A stretch of DNA of 19,992 nt, from the NCBI GenBank assembly GCA_003663175.1, contig QMZM01000007.1:1-19992 (forward strand), read 5' to 3'. Positions 13,979 to 19,992 of the stretch are shown here, in pieces. Below the pieces are notes generated by a model that did not search any database, had not been told where the DNA came from, and was given only the letters and a program-made list of their open reading frames with translations. The DNA comes from Candidatus Altarchaeales archaeon (GTDB lineage: Archaea; Altiarchaeota; Altiarchaeia; IMC4; QMZM01). Numbering within the stretch: position 1 is the stretch's first letter; each line of letters begins with the position of its first letter. Position numbers and translations under genes: made by a program.

Positions 13979-15073
13979 ATGGTGACAATAGTCGTTGGCG
14001 GACATTTCGGTGATGAGGGCAAGGGAAAGATAATCTCGTATCTTGCATTAAAGGACAACCCAGATATCGTCGCAAGAGCAGGGGTGGGACCAAATGCCGG
14101 GCATACCGTTTATAAGGATGGGAAGGAATATGGACTTAGAATGATACCCTGCGGCTTCGTAAATGAAAGATCTATGCTATTTATTGGCGCCGGTGTTTTA
14201 ATTGACCCTGAGCGCTTCCTTAGTGAGGTTGAAATTACAAAAACGAGGGGAAGGATATTCATTGACAAGAGATGTGGGGTAATCGAGGAGAAACACAAGG
14301 TTATGGACTCAAACGACAGCTTTCTGCATAATAATGTTGGAACAACCGGATCTGGATGTGGTCCAGCAAATGCTGAAAGGGCATATAGAAGGATAAAATT
14401 AGCACAGGAAATCGAGGAATTGGAAGAATTTCTAATAGATGCGCCATTAGAATTAAATAATGCAATTAATAATGGCAAAAAAATTCTTATAGAATCAAGC
14501 CAGGGATTTGGGCTTTCTCTCTTCTACGGGACATATCCCTATGTAACATCAAAGGACACTTCAGCTGGAATGGCCGCCGTTGATGTTGGAATAGGACCAA
14601 CAAAGGTTAGGGATGTTATTGTAATCTACAAATCATACACGACGAGGGTTGGTGGAGGTCCACTCAAGACACTAATTACCGAGGAGAACATAGAGGAATA
14701 TCCATTATGGAAATCAATTTTAAAGGAGGCAGAGAAAAAGGGAATAAAAGAGAAGACAATAAATGACACCTTGGCAAAATACCTAAATGAGAAGGGAACT
14801 GTTACAAGAAGACAGAGGAGGATTGGTGACTTTGATATCTCATTAGCAAGATACTCCGCAATGGTAAATTCTGCAACACAAATTGGAATAAGTTGCCTTG
14901 ATAAATTGTTCCCGGAGTGCCATGATGTTAGAGAGTGGGATGATTTATCGGAGAGGGGAAAGAGGTATGTTGAGAGGATAGAGAATGAGATCGGCGTTCC
15001 AATAACATTAATCTCTACCGGACCAGAGCCATATGCGATGATAGACCTAAGGGAAGAAAAACTTGGAAAATGA
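13979..15073 (+). CDS. purA: Adenylosuccinate synthetase
   Basis: Joins IMP and aspartate using GTP, the first committed step to AMP. 364 residues, shorter than bacterial enzymes (about 430), as in other archaea. Catalytic elements are present: GDEGKGK at 11-17 with D12, and AGHT at 40-43 with H42. Also visible are TTGSGCGPANAERAYRR, the ESSQGFGLSLFYGTYPYVTSKDTSAG segment, GGGPLKT and TRRQRRIGDFDI, the IMP/GTP binding regions. ATG 13979 is preferred over TTG 13973. The 3' end overlaps the next gene as ATGA. AMP from this pathway is also the entry substrate of the form III RuBisCO salvage route, though the two genes lie in different operons. Confidence 0.95.
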   Translation: MVTIVVGGHFGDEGKGKIISYLALKDNPDIVARAGVGPNAGHTVYKDGKEYGLRMIPCGFVNERSMLFIGAGVLIDPERFLSEVEITKTRGRIFIDKRCGVIEEKHKVMDSNDSFLHNNVGTTGSGCGPANAERAYRRIKLAQEIEELEEFLIDAPLELNNAINNGKKILIESSQGFGLSLFYGTYPYVTSKDTSAGMAAVDVGIGPTKVRDVIVIYKSYTTRVGGGPLKTLITEENIEEYPLWKSILKEAEKKGIKEKTINDTLAKYLNEKGTVTRRQRRIGDFDISLARYSAMVNSATQIGISCLDKLFPECHDVREWDDLSERGKRYVERIENEIGVPITLISTGPEPYAMIDLREEKLGK

Positions 15074-16134
15074 ATGTCTCAGTTATAGGAGCAGGCCCCA
15101 TCGGATGCATCGCAGCCTATAATCTCTCGAGACATAATGATGTTTCATTATTTCAAGAACCGATTGATAGAAAGGTCAGGTGTGCAGGATTAATAAGCAA
15201 ATCTGGAACAGGGAGGCTTGGTCTAAGGCTGAGAAAATCCATAATAAAAAACAAGGTAAGGGGCGCAATACTAATTTCTCCGTATAATGAAAGGGTCGAG
15301 ATCGATGGAAGAGAAATCAAGGCATATGTTATCGACAGAAATGAATTTGATGAATTTCTCTTGGAGAGGGCAATTGACAACGGCGTTGAATTAGTAGAAA
15401 GGAGAATATCAAAGAATGATATAAAAAATTTAAATTCTGATAGAATCATAATTGCAACCGGAACAAATTATAATCTCCAGAAAAAACTTGGCATCAATTC
15501 TCCGAGAGAATTTCTTGTTGGCGCGCAGTATGTGATGAAGGTCGATTGCGATGATGATTTCGTTGAACTTCACTTCAATGTTCCGGGATTCTTTTCGTGG
15601 ATAATTCCGACCGATGATTATGCGAGGGTTGGTCTCTGTTCCAAGAGAAATCCAACTCCATATCTTGAAAAATTCGTGAGGGAACTTAAAAGAAATGGAA
15701 GGATAAAATCTGACAGAATTATTGATAGAAATTTCGGAATAATCCCGATCTATAATCCAAAAATAAGAACAGATTATGGCAAGATATTGCTCGTTGGCGA
15801 TTCTGCCGGTCATGTAAAGGCATCCACCGGGGGAGGAATCATAACTGGGGGAATCGCCGCCAACTTCGTCGGAGACATAGAGTATGAATACAAATGGAGA
15901 AAAGAGATCGGGAGGGAATTATTTCTGCATTTATTAATCCACAGGTTCCTTTCAAGGCTTTCTGCAAAGAACATTTCAAGACTATTAACGCTTCTTGGCG
16001 AATATAAACACATACTAGAAAAAAATGGCGACATGGATATCGCATCAAGGAATATGACGGCATTGTTCAAGAATCCCAAATTCATGGTAAAATTCATTCT
16101 AAATCTTCCATTCTACGCTCTTGACCTTCTGTGA
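15070..16134 (+). CDS. FAD-dependent geranylgeranyl reductase family oxidoreductase
   Basis: 354 residues. N-terminal dinucleotide fold VIGAGPIGCIAAY; CAGLIS corresponds to the Cys-Ala-Gly motif of archaeal geranylgeranyl reductases; a second FAD motif GDSAGHVKASTGGGIITGG occurs around residues 240-258, followed by a helical C-terminus. The substrate pocket region FFSWIIPTDDYARVGL matches the family pattern GYGWIFP....ANVG. Members reduce the double bonds of archaeal isoprenoid lipids or related quinone/cofactor chains. It is shorter than well-studied enzymes (about 390-400), so lipid reductase is probable, not certain. Overlaps purA (ATGA) and the next gene (GTGA). Confidence 0.85.
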   Translation: MNVSVIGAGPIGCIAAYNLSRHNDVSLFQEPIDRKVRCAGLISKSGTGRLGLRLRKSIIKNKVRGAILISPYNERVEIDGREIKAYVIDRNEFDEFLLERAIDNGVELVERRISKNDIKNLNSDRIIIATGTNYNLQKKLGINSPREFLVGAQYVMKVDCDDDFVELHFNVPGFFSWIIPTDDYARVGLCSKRNPTPYLEKFVRELKRNGRIKSDRIIDRNFGIIPIYNPKIRTDYGKILLVGDSAGHVKASTGGGIITGGIAANFVGDIEYEYKWRKEIGRELFLHLLIHRFLSRLSAKNISRLLTLLGEYKHILEKNGDMDIASRNMTALFKNPKFMVKFILNLPFYALDLL

Positions 16135-16445
16135 ATTTTATTCTTGAAATCTTAAATTCTTACATGGATGTAATCTCCGTCCTTACAATCTCAGTGTTGA
16201 TGATAATTATCGTCTTAGTTCCGGGAATTGCTCTAAGTATGGCGATCTTCCCAAGGAGGGAGGAGTTGGATATGGTTGAGAGAGTTGGCATAAGTTTCGT
16301 TCTCGGTCTAACGCCGCAATTCGTCTTATACTTTGCTGACAAGAATTCGATAATGCCAATAAATGAATACACAAATCTCTTAATGATAATCCTAATAACC
16401 ATAATTGGGATTGCCGTGTGGAATCTCAGGAGAGAAAATGAATGA
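16131..16445 (+). CDS. Small membrane protein resembling the N-terminal part of DUF1616
   Basis: 104 residues with three likely membrane helices: residues about 16-38, 50-68 and 82-97. The segment VPGIALSMAIFPRREELDMVERVGISFVLGLT strongly resembles the PGYAL..ALFPR...LD..ERL.LSFGLS motif of archaeal DUF1616 envelope proteins. Those proteins are usually much longer, so this is either a stand-alone domain or a 3'-truncated gene. The start is GTG 16131, overlapping the previous stop; ATG 16164 is possible. It ends with a charged NLRRENE and overlaps carA by eight bases, and the intact overlap architecture argues against decay. Confidence 0.62.
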   Translation: MNFILEILNSYMDVISVLTISVLMIIIVLVPGIALSMAIFPRREELDMVERVGISFVLGLTPQFVLYFADKNSIMPINEYTNLLMIILITIIGIAVWNLRRENE

Positions 16446-17520
16446 TGCCGTCCTCGTGCTTGAAGATGGCACAACTGTAAAGGGAAAGGGCTTTGGTGCA
16501 GAGGGGACTGCGGAGGGAGAAGTCGTGTTCAATACATCAATGACCGGCTACCAGGAGGCATTGACCGATCCAAGTTATAGATATCAGATTCTAATGTTCA
16601 CATATCCATTGATTGGCAATTATGGAATAAATGATTCTGATTTTGAATCTAACGGAATTCAGGCCGAGGGTCTTATCATAAGGGAATTGGCAAAGAAACC
16701 AAGTCATGGAAAATTGACAAAAACCCTGGATGAATTTCTCAAGGAATTTGATGTTCCCGGGATAGAGAAGGTAGATACGAGATTCCTGACGAGGAAGATA
16801 AGGATTCGTGGCGTTATGAATGGAATTTTAAAATATCCATATGATGAGAATGAGATCGATGAGTTAATAGAGAGGGTAAAGAAATTGAGGTCTATATCAG
16901 AATTAGATCTGATCAGATCAGTCACCACAAAAAAACCCATTAGATATGATGCAAATTCAGATAAGAGCATAGTCTTGATAGATTGTGGTGAAAAGCACAG
17001 CATAATAAGGTCCATTCTGCGGAGAGGTGTCAATGTCATAAGGGTTCCCGCGCTCATGAATGCTGAGGAGATACTATCTTATGAGCCGGATGGTATAGTG
17101 GTCTCCAACGGTCCGGGGGATCCAGAGAGGTATCCCTATATAATCAACAATGTTGGGAAATTAATGGATGAAAAAATTCCAATGTTTGGGATTTGTCTCG
17201 GAAATCAATTAATTGCATTAGCATGCGGTGCAAAAACATATAAATTGAAATTTGGACATCGCGGTTCAAATCAGCCAGTTAAGGATTTAAAGACGGGAAG
17301 GGTCTATATAACATCTCAGAATCATGGGTTTGCGGTTGATGCAGAGAGTGTGAAGGATTCAAACTTAGAAATAACGCATATAAATCTGAATGACAATTCT
17401 GTGGAGGGTTTAAGGCATAAGGAACTGCCGATAATTGCGGTCCAATATCATCCAGAGGCACATCCGGGACCATGGGATAATTATTACCTATTTGATGAAT
17501 TTTTGTCAATGATGAAATGA
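16438..17520 (+). CDS. carA: Carbamoyl-phosphate synthase small subunit (glutaminase)
   Basis: 360 residues. Provides ammonia from glutamine for carbamoyl phosphate in pyrimidine and arginine synthesis. The N-terminal CPSase domain shows VFNTSMTGYQEALTDPSY and FTYPLIGNYGIN. The class I glutamine amidotransferase domain has VVSNGPGDP, nucleophile C253 in FGICLGNQ, and H338/E340 in VQYHPEA. ATG 16438 is chosen over GTG 16405 because GGAG at 16429-16432 lies five bases upstream. The large subunit gene carB, often adjacent, is not in the window; an HD phosphohydrolase follows after a promoter gap. Confidence 0.96.
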   Translation: MNDAVLVLEDGTTVKGKGFGAEGTAEGEVVFNTSMTGYQEALTDPSYRYQILMFTYPLIGNYGINDSDFESNGIQAEGLIIRELAKKPSHGKLTKTLDEFLKEFDVPGIEKVDTRFLTRKIRIRGVMNGILKYPYDENEIDELIERVKKLRSISELDLIRSVTTKKPIRYDANSDKSIVLIDCGEKHSIIRSILRRGVNVIRVPALMNAEEILSYEPDGIVVSNGPGDPERYPYIINNVGKLMDEKIPMFGICLGNQLIALACGAKTYKLKFGHRGSNQPVKDLKTGRVYITSQNHGFAVDAESVKDSNLEITHINLNDNSVEGLRHKELPIIAVQYHPEAHPGPWDNYYLFDEFLSMMK

Positions 17521-17547
17521 ATTTTTGGTAAATTTAATTTAACTTTC

Positions 17548-17558
17548 AATTTTTTAAA
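17548..17558 (+). terminator. Oligo-T terminator after carA
   Basis: A T6 run (17550-17555) follows several shorter T-runs in the first 35 bases after the carA stop, with no GC hairpin. This is a plausible archaeal terminator for the radB-to-carA operon. Confidence 0.4.
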
Positions 17559-17608
17559 CTTGGTCATGGCAACCACAAAATTAAACAAAAATTAAATAAA
17601 AAATAAAA

Positions 17609-17619
17609 TTTTATAAATA
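17609..17619 (+). promoter_or_regulatory. TATA-like sequence directly before the HD gene
   Basis: TTTTATAAATA is the best TATA match in the 102-base gap, but it ends only three bases before the apparent TTG start at 17623, so it cannot drive a transcript containing that codon. An upstream AT-rich element such as TTAAATAAAAA near 17592 would be needed for a leaderless TTG message. Confidence 0.3.
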
Positions 17620-17622
17620 AAA

Positions 17623-18825
17623 TTGACATCAAAAACAATTCGTGACCCGATACACGGAAATATATCCGTAAGTGAATTAGAATTAAGTCTTATTGACACC
17701 GCAGAGATGCAGAGATTGAGGAATATAAGACAGAATGGTCTTTGTTATCTGATCTATCCAGCAATGAATTCTACGAGGTTTGAGCATTCCCTCGGAGTTA
17801 TGCATCTTGCCGGCATCTTGGCAGAGCGTCTTGGACTAAATGAACAAGACAAGATCAAGGTGAGAATAGCGGGTCTGTTACACGACATAGGACACTGTGC
17901 CCTCTCCCACACATCCGATTCGATATTAAAGAGCATGGGTCATTCACACGAAGAAAATTCGGTCAGAATTGTAATGGAGAGTGAAATCTCAGACATTCTC
18001 AAGGATAATGGAATAAACCCCGCGGATATTTCAGAATTAATTCAAGGGAAGGGAAAATTCGGCAATATAATTTCCTCCGAGATAGATGTCGATAAGATGG
18101 ATTACCTCATAAGAGATTCCTATTATGCCGGAGTTGCATACGGTGTCATAGACCTGGAGAGGATAATCCACGGCATGATGCTAATGAAGAACGAACTCGT
18201 TATCAAGAAGGGAAGCCTAGAGGCAGTCGAATCACTCCTCATATCGAGGAACCTTATGTATCAGACCGTCTATAGACACCACACGAAGAGGATTGTGGAG
18301 GAGATGATGAAGAGAGCCATAGCCACTTTAATCGAGAATGGAGATATAACATATGAGGAATTCATCAGAATGGATGACATCGATTTGATTCATAAATTAA
18401 GAACCTCCGATGGATATCCAAGAGACATTATGAGTAGAATTGACAGAAGAGACCTCTTTAAGATTATTTTTCAAGAGAGATTGGAACTTATTGATGAAAA
18501 TTTTAGGAAGAATCTGGCAATTGATAAGGATAAAATTGAGGAGAAAATCAGAGAGGATTTTGGTATAGAGAATGGTTATTTACTCTTGGATATTCCAGAT
18601 ACGAAGTTATCCGAATTTAGAATAAAGGTCGAATTCGATAATGAACTCAAAAGAATTGATGAGGTTTCAAGCCTTGCGCGGGCATTAGAGAAGGCAGAAA
18701 TGGAGAAATTGACGATTTGCATTTACACCTCAAGAGAGAATATAAAAAAATTTAAGGACTTCAATCCAGAAAGATATATTGAGTTATCACAAACTCGATT
18801 GAATAAATTTATTTCCGTAAGATAA
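17623..18825 (+). CDS. HD-domain phosphohydrolase, SAMHD1/dGTPase-like
   Basis: 400 residues. The N-terminus KTIRDPIHGNISVSELELSLIDT and QRLRNIRQNGL.YLIYPAMNSTRFEHSLGVMHLA is the archaeal/SAMHD1-type HD pattern. Metal ligands are H55, H87-D88 in GLLHDIGHCALSHT, and an Asp in SEIDVDKMDYLIRD (about 153-164). The family hydrolyses dNTPs or other nucleotides. The start must be TTG 17623: an in-frame TAA lies at 17614, the next ATG (residue 29) is inside the conserved region. The gene stands alone between carA and a convergent-facing non-coding region. Substrate is not deducible from sequence. Confidence 0.9.
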   Translation: MTSKTIRDPIHGNISVSELELSLIDTAEMQRLRNIRQNGLCYLIYPAMNSTRFEHSLGVMHLAGILAERLGLNEQDKIKVRIAGLLHDIGHCALSHTSDSILKSMGHSHEENSVRIVMESEISDILKDNGINPADISELIQGKGKFGNIISSEIDVDKMDYLIRDSYYAGVAYGVIDLERIIHGMMLMKNELVIKKGSLEAVESLLISRNLMYQTVYRHHTKRIVEEMMKRAIATLIENGDITYEEFIRMDDIDLIHKLRTSDGYPRDIMSRIDRRDLFKIIFQERLELIDENFRKNLAIDKDKIEEKIREDFGIENGYLLLDIPDTKLSEFRIKVEFDNELKRIDEVSSLARALEKAEMEKLTICIYTSRENIKKFKDFNPERYIELSQTRLNKFISVR

Positions 18826-19168
18826 AGTATAACTTTATCTTCGGCATAAAAATGCTCAATTCACTCTGTGAATTGGCACTCAAAATTCACTTAGGTGAAT
18901 TTTGTCTGTTCACTTCGTGAATTTTTCTTGTTTGACCTAACCTTGCCACTTACTGAAGTCCCGCCTTGCGGAATTTGAAGGAATGCCAAGGGAAATGATG
19001 TCAGATACCGCCTGTTGTGGCGTTGCGCTATAATTCATTACAATCACTCAAACTCTCTCAATAAAAGTATAAATGCAGGTTTTCCCAATTGGCAACTGCT
19101 CCATACCTCTTCGTGTGGTACTTTATCCAAACAACACCTTCAAGAACAGCAAGCAGTATAAAGCAGAA
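18826..19168. other. 343-base gene-free region between HD gene and sepF; possible decayed or dispersed element
   Basis: Besides the hairpin row, it holds a GC-rich hairpin CCGC-CTT-GCGG (18961-18971), a 33-codon minus-strand ORF starting MNYSATPQQAV (18937-19038), and 36 open codons on the minus strand in the sepF frame just after its stop (down to 19061), including KYHTKRYGAVANWENL. Neither ORF is convincing as an intact gene. Local composition and codon content differ from neighbours. A plus-strand TATA-like AAAAGTATAAAT lies at about 19063-19074. I see no tRNA or rRNA. It could be a relic of a mobile element or a non-coding RNA locus, but neither is shown. Confidence 0.4.
18844..18922 (+). 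repeat. Row of short perfect hairpins after the HD gene
   Basis: Four palindromes follow each other: GCAT-AAAA-ATGC (18844-18855); AATTCAC-TCT-GTGAATT (18858-18874); AAAATTCAC-TTAG-GTGAATTTT (18882-18903); TTCAC-TTC-GTGAA (18909-18921). The last three share the arms TTCAC/GTGAA but have different loops, so they are related copies and not chance. The plus strand continues ATTTTTCTTGTTT, so they may serve as terminators. They might also be the end of a dispersed element. Confidence 0.7.
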
Positions 19169-19543
19169 TTATCTGGCACCTCTATGAATAATTCTCATAC
19201 CCGCCGGAACCAATAGGATCTTCTCATTGGAGATTCTTCCGATATCACCATCCATCTCTATGCATATATCCCTTAATTTCTTTATTATGTTCCTGAGCAT
19301 TATCTTATCGTGCATTGCACTACTTACATTCAAAACAACAATATTGTTCTTCTTTAATTCATTCACAATCTCATCAATATTCTTCCCATCCTTATCGATA
19401 TCTATTGGTTTCACATATGTTATGTCCTCCCTCTCGATAATCTTCCCCTCCTTACCTATACTCAATTCAGTCAGATATTCCTCAATATCGATCTCCACTT
19501 CCTCCTCCTCATCACGACGACCAAAGAGTTTTCCAAACGGCAT
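19169..19543 (-). CDS. sepF: Archaeal SepF cell-division protein
   Basis: 124 residues. SepF anchors FtsZ to the membrane in most euryarchaea. The N-terminus MPFGKLFGRR is the short amphipathic membrane-targeting helix, followed by an acidic linker (EEEEVEIDIEE). The SepF (DUF552) core then begins at TYVKPIDIDKDGKNIDEIVNELKKNNIVVLNVSS, includes IIKKLRDICIEMDGDIGRIS and ends ILLVPAGMRIIHRG. The length and layout are normal for archaeal SepF. It is divergent from dph6 with a 41-base shared promoter region. FtsZ is not in the window. Confidence 0.93.
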   Translation of the reverse strand: MPFGKLFGRRDEEEEVEIDIEEYLTELSIGKEGKIIEREDITYVKPIDIDKDGKNIDEIVNELKKNNIVVLNVSSAMHDKIMLRNIIKKLRDICIEMDGDIGRISNEKILLVPAGMRIIHRGAR

Positions 19544-19546
19544 TTT

Positions 19547-19556
19547 CTTATAATAA
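19547..19556 (+). promoter_or_regulatory. TATA box for dph6
   Basis: CTTATAATAA is centred about 33 bases before ATG 19585, predicting a leader of under ten bases. It interdigitates with the opposite-strand sepF promoter. Confidence 0.45.
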
Positions 19557-19565
19557 TAATGAATT

Positions 19566-19579
19566 CAATATATAAAAAG
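19566..19579 (-). promoter_or_regulatory. TATA box for sepF
   Basis: On the minus strand CTTTTTATATATTG is centred about 30 bases before the sepF ATG at 19543, predicting a leader of about five bases. Confidence 0.5.
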
Positions 19580-19584
19580 TTAGA

Positions 19585-19992
19585 ATGAGACTGTGCTCTT
19601 TATTCTCTGGCGGAAAAGACAGCATAATGGCGCTGTATAGGGCATTAATAAATAAACATGAAGTTGTAGTTTTGCTTTCTATGATTCCGAGAAGTAATGA
19701 GAGTTATATGTATCATGTGCCAAATATAAGCCTTACAGAGTATTCCGCCAGAGCAATTGGAATTCCAATAGTGGTGAGAGAGACATCTGGAGGTATCGCA
19801 GCAGAGGAGAATTTAGATTTGAAAAATGCATTAAACGAAATCAAGAGTAATTTTAATATTAATGGAATTGTAGTCGGGGTTGTGAAATCGAATTACCAAT
19901 ACAACATAATTTCAAAGATTTGTGCGGATCTGGATTTGAGAATGTATGCCCCCTATTGGCAAAGAGGTCATGAATTTCTTATGAGAGAGGCA
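19585..19992 (+). CDS. dph6: Diphthine--ammonia ligase (Dph6), 3' end outside window
   Basis: 136 codons to the window edge, with no stop. The N-terminal PP-loop of N-type ATP pyrophosphatases reads LFSGGKDSIMALYRA (residues 7-21). HEVVVLLSM, HVPNISLTEYSARAIGIP and INGIVVGVVKSNYQYNIISKICADL follow the Dph6/MJ0570 family pattern, including the QYNI...LDLRMYAPYW segment. In archaea the enzyme amidates diphthine on elongation factor 2 in the final step of diphthamide synthesis. About 80-90 residues of a typical 220-230-residue protein are missing because of the window limit. Confidence 0.88.
   Translation, partial: MRLCSLFSGGKDSIMALYRALINKHEVVVLLSMIPRSNESYMYHVPNISLTEYSARAIGIPIVVRETSGGIAAEENLDLKNALNEIKSNFNINGIVVGVVKSNYQYNIISKICADLDLRMYAPYWQRGHEFLMREA

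Noticed and set aside
18844..18971. CRISPR array
   Set aside because: Repeats are short palindromes of unequal length with 3-4-base loops and irregular spacing; there are no 25-40-base repeats, no spacers and no cas genes.
18976..19168. tRNA or other known structured RNA gene on either strand
   Set aside because: I found no T-loop GGTTCRANNCC pattern, cloverleaf or CCA-end; only AT-rich sequence and a TATA-like motif.

Overview
The window is AT-rich archaeal DNA. The evidence is the run of archaeal/eukaryotic-type ribosomal proteins (L32e, L19e, L18, S5, L30, L15) followed by SecY, together with RadB, archaeal SepF, a PbaB-type proteasome assembly chaperone, Trm5, Dph6, a geranylgeranyl-reductase-type flavoprotein and an archaeal (form III-like) RuBisCO. 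RadB and SepF point to a euryarchaeal lineage. The charged N-terminal extension of L32e and the gene content are compatible with a Thermoplasmata-related organism, but there is no 16S rRNA here and that placement is inference. Arg codons are almost all AGA/AGG, promoters are archaeal TATA boxes, and several transcripts look leaderless or nearly so.

Layout. (1) 2-4651, plus strand: the distal end of the spc ribosomal operon, L32e (5' end outside the window), L19e, L18, S5, L30, L15 and SecY, packed with overlaps or gaps of 0-1 base. (2) 4744-6322: its own promoter, a FIST-domain sensor-like protein and a small unknown protein. (3) 6417-9111: a three-gene operon, hisB - RuBisCO large subunit - PurM/ThiL/SelD-superfamily protein, joined by two ATGA stop/start overlaps. 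(4) 9117-9677 (minus) and 9862-11423 (plus): a membrane PH-domain protein divergent from an M50-like HExxH membrane protease and Trm5. (5) 11451-12843, minus: a proteostasis-flavoured operon, NifU-domain protein - PbaB-like proteasome assembly chaperone with an HbYX-like tail - Hsp20. (6) 12946-17520, plus: a six-gene overlapping operon, radB - cupin - purA - geranylgeranyl-reductase-like - small DUF1616-like membrane protein - carA. (7) 17623-18825: a SAMHD1/dGTPase-like HD phosphohydrolase. (8) 18826-19168: a non-coding stretch with a row of perfect hairpins, possibly a decayed or dispersed element. (9) 19169-19543 (minus) sepF, divergent from a 3'-truncated dph6 at 19585-19992.

Most of the window is housekeeping. 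The points most worth following are the tight HisB-RuBisCO-PurM-like operon, the in-frame purine repeats that encode a K/E/R-rich L32e extension, the hairpin-rich intergenic block near 18.9 kb, and the FIST plus unknown 108-residue protein pair. No CRISPR array, rRNA, tRNA or intact insertion sequence was seen.
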